NCBI GenBank assembly: GCA_963850525.1
Contig: CAWKLQ010000008.1
Span: 1,488,001-1,552,000 of the forward strand
Direction of reading: 5' to 3'
DNA length: 64,000 nucleotides
Origin: JAEMQF01 sp963850525
GTDB lineage: Bacteria; Pseudomonadota; Gammaproteobacteria; Burkholderiales; Burkholderiaceae_C
Both the position numbers and the translations under genes were made by a program. Below the pieces are notes generated by a model. It had not been told where the DNA came from. It searched no databases and saw only the letters and a program-made list of their open reading frames with translations. Every line of letters starts with the position of its first letter. Within the stretch, counting starts at the first letter, position 1. This document shows, in pieces, positions 58,345 through 64,000 of the stretch.

Positions 58345-61079
58345 TGGCCTTGCGACGCTTGAAGCGCCACGCCTGGGTCGCCCTCATCGGCGCGTGCCTG
58401 TTCGCGGGTTGCGCCACCTCGGGCCCGCACGCGCAGGCGCTGCGCCTGATCGAGAGCGGCGACCGCGAAGCCGCTCTGGAGCTGCTGGCGCAGGCGAGCC
58501 GCGAGGAGCCGACGAACTCGCGCTACCGCCTCGACCTGCTGACCCACCAGGCGGCGCATGCGCGCGACCTGCTGCAGCGTGCCGACGAAGCGCGCCGCGC
58601 GGGCAAGCTCGACGTCGCCGCCGAGTTCTACGCGAAGGCATTGAAGGTCGACCCGGCGAGCGACCGCGCACGCCGCGGCCTGGCCGGCGTCGAGCAGGAC
58701 GCGCGCCACGCCGAGGCGCTGGCCGCGGTGGAGGTGTTGCTGCGCGAGTCCAAGCTCGACGTGGCTCGCGAACGCATCAACGCCGTGCTCGCCGACAACC
58801 CCGGCCACCCCCAGGCCAACGCGCTGCTCGCGCAGGTTCGCGACCGCGCCGAGAAGCAGCGCCAGGCGCGCGCCGCGCAGGTGGCCGCGCAGTCGGTAAT
58901 GCGCAAGCCCGTCACGCTGCAGTTCCGCGACGCCAACCTGCGCATGGTGTTCGAGGCGCTGTCGCGCACCACCGGGCTGAACGTGATCATGGACCGCGAT
59001 GTTCGCGCCGACCTGAAGACGACGATCTTCGTCAAGGACGCGGCGGTGGAAGACACGGTCGACCTGATCCTGCTGCAAAGCCAGCTGGAGAAGCGCACGC
59101 TCAACGCCAACACCCTGTTCATCTACCCGGCGACCGCGGCCAAGCAGAAGGAGTACCAGGACCTGCACGTGCGCACCTTCCAGCTCGCCAACGCCGACGC
59201 GAAGTACCTGCAAGGCATGCTCAAGAGCGTGCTCAAGCTCAAGGAAGTGTCGGTCGACGACCGCACCAATACGCTGGTGATGCGCGACACGCGCGACGCG
59301 ATCGCGGTCGCCTCCAAGGTGATCGCCGCGCACGACGTTCCCGAACCCGAGGTGATGCTCGAGGTGGAAGTGCTCGAGGTCTCGCACGACCGGCTGAGCA
59401 ACCTGGGCATCAAGTTCCCGGAGGGCGTTCAGATCGCGACGCCGAATTCCGCGAACACGATCGGCGCATTGAAAGACCTGACGCGCAACCAGCTGCTCGT
59501 CTCGCCGCTGGCGCTCGGGCTGAACCTGAAGCTCGAAGACACCGACGCGAACCTGCTCGCCAGCCCGCGCATCCGCGCGCGCCACAAGGAGAAAGCGCGC
59601 ATCATGATCGGCGACCGCGTGCCGATCATCACGAACTCGGTGACGCCGGTGCAAAGCGGCGGCTCGGTCGTCACCGGCTCGGTGCAGTACCAGGACGTCG
59701 GCCTGAAGCTCGAGTTCGAACCGCAGATCTACAGCGCCACCGAGGTGGGCATCAAGATCAACCTCGAAGTCAGCAACATCGTCAAGGAAGTCGGCGACCC
59801 CACCAACGGCGGCTCGCTCGCGTACCAGATCGGCACGCGCAACGCGCAAACGTCGCTGCGGCTGCGCGACGGCGAGACGCAGATCCTCGCCGGCCTGATC
59901 TCCGACCAGGAGCGCAACGTCTCGTCCAAGCTGCCGGGCCTGGGCCACCTGCCCACGGTGGGCAAGCTGTTCGGCAACAACAGCGGCACCAAGGTCAAGA
60001 CGGAGATCGTGCTGTCGATCACGCCGCGCATCGTGCGCCCGCCGGTGGTGCTGGAAGCGACGCTGCGCGACATCTTCTCCGGCACCGAAAGCAGCCTGCG
60101 CGAGACCGCCTTGCAGCTCGACCCGGTGGGCGGCGCGCGCGGCCAATCGCAAGGTGCACCAGGCGCGAGCTTCAGCGGCGCGGCGTTGCCGCAAGTCGAA
60201 GGCGTGAGCCCCGCCGCGGGCGGCAGCGCCGCGCCGGCGACTCCCGCCCCGGCGAGCCCGGCCGCGACTCCCGGCACGACAGCCGCTCCCGGCGGTGCCG
60301 TCAGCAGCGTGAGCACCGCACCCGGCGCCGGCACGCAGCGGCCGCTGGAGAGCAATGCGCCGCTGCCCACCGACAAACCGGCGCCCGACGCGCCGCAGCC
60401 GCAAGGCCCGGTGCCGCCGTCGATCAAACCCGGCGCGATCTTCAAACCCGCGCCGCCTTCCGCACCCGCGGCGCCCGTAACCGACAAGCCGCCGCGCCCG
60501 TCGGGCGAATCGGTGCAGGCCCCCGGGGCGCCCGAGGTGTTGGCCGCCGCCGCACCCGAGGCCGAACCGGCACGAACACAGGCAGCCAGTGGGGTGACCG
60601 CGCCGGCCGCCGCAGTGCCGCGCAACAGCGGCAGCGGCGACCCAGGCAGGCGCGACACCCGGCCGTGTGCAAGCGCTCGCCGCCAAGGCCGGCACTGGCG
60701 AAACCGCCAAGCCCGCCAACGCCGCCGAACCCGAATTGACCTGGCGCGGCGCGGCGAGCGCCAAGGTCGGCGAGACGCTGCAGGTCGCACTCGACGCGAC
60801 CGGCCTGCCGCGCCTGAAAGCCCTGCCGCTGACGGTGCGCTACGACCCGCTGGTGCTGCGCTTCGTCGGCGCCGAGCTGGGCAACCTCGCCCAACAGGCC
60901 GGTGCAGCCGACATCGCGCCGCGCGCCGACCCCGCGACGGGGCGCCTGGACATTGCGATGAGCTTTCGCAAACCCGAACAACTGTCGGGCAGCGGCACGC
61001 TCGTCAACCTCAGCTTTGCTGCCAATACGGCGCGCGCGCAGACCCGCCTGGTCGTGGCGCAGATCGACATCAAAGCTGA
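58344..61079 (+). CDS. gspD: Lipoprotein secretin (GspD/MshL-like); C-terminal domain thrown out of frame
   Basis: The ATG at 58344 has a CGGAGGA site. The signal ends in lipobox FAGC. Residues about 30-180 are helical TPR-like repeats. An N0/STN-like VTLQFRDANLRMVFEAL at about 190 and an N1/NolW-like repeat follow. The secretin core (about 340-570) includes LLASPRIRARHKEKARIMIG and TEIVLSITPRIVRPP. A Pro/Ala/Thr linker (about 590-765) follows. Near 60600-60650 a net +1 shift diverts the frame, so the native end (a cohesin-like domain, 60667-61140) is not read. The outer-membrane channel domain itself is complete. Confidence 0.88.
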   Translation: MALRRLKRHAWVALIGACLFAGCATSGPHAQALRLIESGDREAALELLAQASREEPTNSRYRLDLLTHQAAHARDLLQRADEARRAGKLDVAAEFYAKALKVDPASDRARRGLAGVEQDARHAEALAAVEVLLRESKLDVARERINAVLADNPGHPQANALLAQVRDRAEKQRQARAAQVAAQSVMRKPVTLQFRDANLRMVFEALSRTTGLNVIMDRDVRADLKTTIFVKDAAVEDTVDLILLQSQLEKRTLNANTLFIYPATAAKQKEYQDLHVRTFQLANADAKYLQGMLKSVLKLKEVSVDDRTNTLVMRDTRDAIAVASKVIAAHDVPEPEVMLEVEVLEVSHDRLSNLGIKFPEGVQIATPNSANTIGALKDLTRNQLLVSPLALGLNLKLEDTDANLLASPRIRARHKEKARIMIGDRVPIITNSVTPVQSGGSVVTGSVQYQDVGLKLEFEPQIYSATEVGIKINLEVSNIVKEVGDPTNGGSLAYQIGTRNAQTSLRLRDGETQILAGLISDQERNVSSKLPGLGHLPTVGKLFGNNSGTKVKTEIVLSITPRIVRPPVVLEATLRDIFSGTESSLRETALQLDPVGGARGQSQGAPGASFSGAALPQVEGVSPAAGGSAAPATPAPASPAATPGTTAAPGGAVSSVSTAPGAGTQRPLESNAPLPTDKPAPDAPQPQGPVPPSIKPGAIFKPAPPSAPAAPVTDKPPRPSGESVQAPGAPEVLAAAAPEAEPARTQAASGVTAPAAAVPRNSGSGDPGRRDTRPCASARRQGRHWRNRQARQRRRTRIDLARRGERQGRRDAAGRTRRDRPAAPESPAADGALRPAGAALRRRRAGQPRPTGRCSRHRAARRPRDGAPGHCDELSQTRTTVGQRHARQPQLCCQYGARADPPGRGADRHQS

Positions 61080-61140
61080 GGGTGGCCAGCTGCTGAGCGT
61101 GCCGCGGCCCAGCCCGCACCTGGTGAAGGTGACCCAATGA
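60600..61140 (+). pseudogene. Frame-displaced cohesin-like C-terminus of the secretin
   Basis: In the frame one base ahead of gspD the sequence reads ATQAGATPGRVQALAAKAG. It then shows a cohesin-like beta-sandwich (PELTWRGAASAKVGETLQVA, LPLTVRYDPLVLRFVGAE, RLDIAMSFRKP, SGSGTLVNLSF) and stops at 61140, overlapping the next pseudopilin start. Secretins with a C-terminal cohesin domain are known in this order. The domain may bind pseudopilus, cargo or a surface partner. As read it has no start of its own at a good site. Confidence 0.7.
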
Positions 61141-61652
61141 CGCCGGGCAAGACACACCACGCCGCGCACGGCTTCACACTGATCGAGCTGCTCGTCACCG
61201 TCGTGCTCGTGGGCATCGTCGCGCTGACCGCGACGCCGATGGTCGAGGTGATCAGCGTCAAGCAGCGCGAACAGGAGCTGCGCCAGTCGCTGCGCACGAT
61301 CCGCACCGCGCTCGACGCGTACAAGGCCGCCGCCGACGCCGGCCAGCTGCCCAAGGCGGTGGGCGACTCGGGCTACCCGGCGTCGCTGGAGCTGCTGACG
61401 CAGCCGCTCGATGTGGCGAATGCACGCAGCGCGCCGGGTTCGGCGGCCGCAGCGCCGCAGCGCCTCGTGTTCCTGCGCCAGTTGCCGCGCGACCCGTTTC
61501 ACGCCGACCCGCTGACGCCTGCCGCCCAGACCTGGGCGACACGCGCCTACGCGAGCCGGCCCGACGAGCCGCAGTCAGGTGCCGACGTGTTCGACATCGC
61601 CTCCAAGTCGGCGCGCATCGCGCTCGACGGAACCCCTTACTCGCGCTGGTAG
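61137..61652 (+). CDS. Type II secretion pseudopilin (GspG/GspH-like)
   Basis: The 171-residue protein has leader ending at Gly, then FTLIELLVTVVLVGIVALTA with Glu at +5. The body has KQREQELRQSLRTIRTALDA and FLRQLPRDPFHADPL, a class sometimes labelled secretion system X GspG-like. It starts inside the end of the cohesin frame by four bases. Confidence 0.87.
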   Translation: MTPGKTHHAAHGFTLIELLVTVVLVGIVALTATPMVEVISVKQREQELRQSLRTIRTALDAYKAAADAGQLPKAVGDSGYPASLELLTQPLDVANARSAPGSAAAAPQRLVFLRQLPRDPFHADPLTPAAQTWATRAYASRPDEPQSGADVFDIASKSARIALDGTPYSRW

Positions 61653-61658
61653 CCGACC

Positions 61659-62054
61659 ATGCCCACTTGCCTGCCCCCCCAGCCTCGCGCCCGAGCGGCG
61701 CACCGCGGCTTCACGCTGATCGAACTGGTGGTCGTGATGTCGGTGATCGCGCTGCTGCTCACGCTGGCGGTGCCGCGCTACTTCAACGCGCTCGACAACT
61801 CGCGCATCAACGTGCAGCGCCAGAACCTCGCGACGCTGCGCGACGCGATCGACAAGTTCTTCGGCGACCAGGGGCGCTACCCGGGCGCGCTGACTGAGCT
61901 CGTGGAAAAACGCTACCTGCGCGCGCTGCCGGTCGACCCGGTCAGCGAAAGCAGCGAATGGATCGTGTTGCCGCCGCCGGACACGAGCTTGGGCGCCGTC
62001 TACGACGTTCGCCCGCCGCCGGCGCCGGCAAACGCCATGGAGTCGAGGAGCTGA
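61659..62054 (+). CDS. Type II secretion pseudopilin
   Basis: The 131-residue protein has an Arg/Ala-rich leader ending at Gly, then FTLIELVVVMSVIALLLTLA (Glu at +5). The body has INVQRQNLATLRDAIDKFFG, YPGALTELVEKRYLRALP and DPV. It is a minor or second major pseudopilin. Its stop overlaps the next start (TGATG). Confidence 0.87.
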   Translation: MPTCLPPQPRARAAHRGFTLIELVVVMSVIALLLTLAVPRYFNALDNSRINVQRQNLATLRDAIDKFFGDQGRYPGALTELVEKRYLRALPVDPVSESSEWIVLPPPDTSLGAVYDVRPPPAPANAMESRS

Positions 62055-62617
62055 TGCAAGCCGGCCAGCGCCCCAACCGCTGCGCCAACCGCGGCGCCTT
62101 GCGCGGCGTGCTGCTGCTCGGGCTGCTGCTCGCGATGGCAATCTCGGGTGTGGCGTTGCTGCTCGCGCTCGACGTCTGGTCGGTGACACGCCAGCGCCAG
62201 CAGGAGCAGGAACTGCTGTTCGTCGGCGAACAGTACCGCATGGCGATCGCGCGCTACTACTACGCCGCGCCCAAGGGGGCGCCGCGCACCTTGCCGGCCA
62301 CGCTGCAAGACCTGCTGCAGGACGACCGCTACAGCATTCCCATGCGCCACCTGCGGCGCCTGTACCCCGACCCGCTGACCGGCGCGCCGCAGTGGGGCGC
62401 GGTGCTGAACGGCAAGCGCATCGCCGGCGTGTACAGCCTGGCCAAGGGCACGGCCGTGAAACAGGGCGGGTTTGCGCAACAGGCGCAGAACTTCGCCGGC
62501 AAATCGAGCTACCGCGAGTGGGCCTTCGTGTTCACGCCCCCCACCCCCGTCCCCACGGGCCGCGCCGAGCGGCCTGCCACCGGCGCGCCTGCACCCGGCG
62601 CGCGCGCCACCCCTTGA
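62054..62617 (+). CDS. Single-pass membrane protein of the secretion cluster (pseudopilin-like, no canonical leader)
   Basis: The 187-residue protein has one N-terminal membrane segment (LLLGLLLAMAISGVALLLAL). It is followed by a helical stretch and RRLYPDPLTGAPQWG, a motif shared with GspG/PilE-like minor pseudopilins. It lacks the G-F-T-x-x-E processing site. It ends in a Pro/Thr/Ala tail. Overlap with the upstream pseudopilin gene supports a role in the same machine. Confidence 0.7.
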   Translation: MQAGQRPNRCANRGALRGVLLLGLLLAMAISGVALLLALDVWSVTRQRQQEQELLFVGEQYRMAIARYYYAAPKGAPRTLPATLQDLLQDDRYSIPMRHLRRLYPDPLTGAPQWGAVLNGKRIAGVYSLAKGTAVKQGGFAQQAQNFAGKSSYREWAFVFTPPTPVPTGRAERPATGAPAPGARATP

Positions 62618-62634
62618 CACCACGGAATCGCCCC

Positions 62635-63348
62635 ATGCCCACCGACCTGCTGCTCGCCGACGCCAACACACTGCTGCGCCAGGGGCTGCGCTCGATGCTC
62701 GCGCAGCATGCCGAGTTCAACGTGGTCGCCGAAGCCGGCGAAGGCAAGGAGGCGGCGCGGCTGGCGCTGCAGCATCGCCCCGGCCTGGCGCTGATCGACG
62801 TGCAACTGCCGGGAATGAACGGGATTCAGGCGACGACCTACATCAAGCGCCACCTGCCGCACGTGCGCGTCGTGATGCTGACCTGTGCGAAGACCCAGGA
62901 CTTCGTGCGCGAGTCGCTGCGCGTCGGCGCCGACGGCTACGTGCTGAAGGACGCGTCGTTCGCGGAACTCCTGCTCGCGATGCGCAGCGTGATGCTGGGC
63001 AAGAAGTACCTGAGCCCCGACGTCTCGTGCCAACTCGTCGAAAGCTACCTCAACCCGCAACTCGCCGCCTCGAGCAGCCCGACCGCACTGCAAAAGCTGA
63101 CGACGCGCGAACGCAGCATCCTGCAGCTCATCGCCGAAGGGCGAACCAACCGGGCCGCCGCGGAGTTCCTGAGCGTCAGCCCGAAGACGATCGAGAAGCA
63201 CCGCGCCAGCCTGATGCGCAAGCTCGGCCTGCGCAGCGCGACGGAACTGGCGTTGACGGCGATCGAGCTCGGTTTGATCGAGCGCCCGGCGCTGTTGTGC
63301 GCCCCGGGGGCCGAGTCTTGGGGCGGCGTGTCGGCGCAGGTGTCCTGA
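62635..63348 (+). CDS. NarL/LuxR-type response regulator (third paralogue)
   Basis: The 237-residue protein has phospho-acceptor D55 (LALIDVQLPG), Thr in MLTCAKT and Lys in YVLKDASF. The acidic pair is D9-A10. The LuxR helix-turn-helix reads LTTRERSILQLIAEGRTN. It is strongly similar to 50739-51452 (same length, shared YVLKDASF...LGKKYLSPDVS), so the two arose by duplication and now bracket the secretion genes. It starts 17 bases after the previous stop. Confidence 0.92.
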   Translation: MPTDLLLADANTLLRQGLRSMLAQHAEFNVVAEAGEGKEAARLALQHRPGLALIDVQLPGMNGIQATTYIKRHLPHVRVVMLTCAKTQDFVRESLRVGADGYVLKDASFAELLLAMRSVMLGKKYLSPDVSCQLVESYLNPQLAASSSPTALQKLTTRERSILQLIAEGRTNRAAAEFLSVSPKTIEKHRASLMRKLGLRSATELALTAIELGLIERPALLCAPGAESWGGVSAQVS

Positions 63349-63456
63349 CCCGTCGCGCGGCGCCCGCCCTCGGCGCGCCGCCTCGACGCCGCAGCGCAAG
63401 GAGTCACATCGGATCGATCGAGCCGCGACGCGCAGCGCCCGCTGCGGTGGGCGCGA

Positions 63457-64000
63457 TCAATCGCGGCGCGCGATCTGCGGCGCGGCCCACGGCACCAGCA
63501 TCACTTGCTTGGCCGCGAAGCGCTGGCGCGGGCCGATCGCCAGCCGCGGATACGCGGTCAGCGCCGGCATGTTCTCGAGCGTGTGCTCGAGTTTTTCGAT
63601 GCAGTATTCGCGCGAGAATTTTTCGTCGGCGTGCATCAGGCTTTCCATCGCCACCGTCGCGGCGAGCAAGGCATTGCGCGCGACGACACCGGCATCGGCC
63701 AAGCCGTTCGCGTGCAACCAGGCGTTGGCGCGTTGCAGTTGTTGCCGCGCGGCCGTGCCGTGCAGTTGATCGGTGACCCACCAGGCTTGCGAGACGGGCG
63801 CGGCGAAGTCGCCTGCATGCGCCTCGCCGATCGGCAACATGCCGTTCAGCACGAACAGGGCCGCCGGCGCGGCCGAGGTGCCAGGCCCGGTGTGGCGTGC
63901 CGCGATTTGCGCCGCGGGCAGCGCACTGACGACCGCGACCCGCGCCGCTGCATCGGCGCGCCAGGAGTTCGCCTGGCGCACGCGAATCGGGTTCCTGGCC
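63457..64000 (-). CDS. Protein of unknown function (N-terminal part outside window)
   Basis: The frame is open to the window edge, giving 180 C-terminal residues. Visible are NGMLPIGEAHAGDFAAPVSQ, ESLMHADEKFSREYCIEKLE and a C-terminus ending QVMLVPWAAPQIARRD. I do not recognise a family. It converges with the regulator at 62635, leaving 108 bases between. Confidence 0.55.
   Translation of the reverse strand, partial: ARNPIRVRQANSWRADAAARVAVVSALPAAQIAARHTGPGTSAAPAALFVLNGMLPIGEAHAGDFAAPVSQAWWVTDQLHGTAARQQLQRANAWLHANGLADAGVVARNALLAATVAMESLMHADEKFSREYCIEKLEHTLENMPALTAYPRLAIGPRQRFAAKQVMLVPWAAPQIARRD

Noticed and set aside
58290..60764. An 824-residue minus-strand frame opposite the secretin
   Set aside because: The plus strand carries secretin motifs in order; the opposite frame is a compositional shadow.
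55861..61140. Programmed +1 frameshifting as the explanation for five successive frame changes
   Set aside because: The sites share no slippery sequence or stop-codon context, and five programmed events in a row have no precedent I know of. Decay or sequence error is simpler.

Overview
The window is a high-GC, densely coded chromosomal segment of a betaproteobacterium, most likely order Burkholderiales. The evidence is the gene order purD-hemF-nadD-rsfS-rlmH-maf-rng, the tolB-pal-cpoB block, a Liv/Urt-type amide transporter, a PQQ-dehydrogenase/cytochrome c pair and a type II secretion variant of the kind seen in that order. The genus cannot be fixed from the sequence alone. One gene runs off each edge of the window.

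Layout. 0-6.7 kb: the end of an AAA+ ATPase, then a solitary periplasmic binding protein, a membrane histidine kinase with two GAF domains, a single-domain receiver and a receiver-nucleotide cyclase. This looks like a complete sensory relay. 6.7-12.3 kb: a TMEM220-type membrane protein, cytochrome c, a secreted PQQ-type sugar dehydrogenase, a cupin, a YdcF-type protein and a flotillin. 12.5-22.4 kb: an amide/urea-type ABC importer (binding protein, two permeases, two ATPases) with two amidases and an acyl-CoA synthetase. The second ATPase and the first amidase share one uninterrupted reading frame, and a repetitive palindrome sits in the junction. 22.4-28.8 kb: cardiolipin synthase, an integral membrane protein, two tRNA-Lys genes with a terminator, tcdA, and cpoB-pal-tolB. 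28.8-39.5 kb: a surface-glycan block with an LPS-type glycosyltransferase, the lipid exporter msbA, four more glycosyltransferase-like genes, a UDP-glucuronate decarboxylase and three methyltransferases.

39.5-40.4 kb is a small scar. It holds a diverged copy of the 3' end of rng, a fragment of a MntA-type nucleotidyltransferase, a doubly frameshifted mazF and an intact mazE, and it abuts the real rng. 40.4-48.0 kb is housekeeping (rng, maf, rlmH, rsfS, nadD, hemF, an acyltransferase, purD, a YebC-family regulator), all on the minus strand and mostly overlapping. 48.1-49.7 kb is a HerA-like ATPase.

49.9-63.3 kb is the most unusual region. It contains three paralogous NarL/LuxR-type response regulators, a lytic transglycosylase and a type II secretion/pseudopilus system (gspG-gspF-gspE, four PilM/N/O/P-like inner-membrane genes, a lipoprotein secretin with a C-terminal cohesin-like domain, two more pseudopilins and a membrane protein). 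Five consecutive genes between 55.86 and 61.14 kb each carry a net +1 frameshift. They are therefore either decayed or affected by insertion-type sequence errors. Two related 19-base motifs upstream of the second regulator and of gspG suggest shared control. All functional statements are inferences from sequence patterns; no database search was run.
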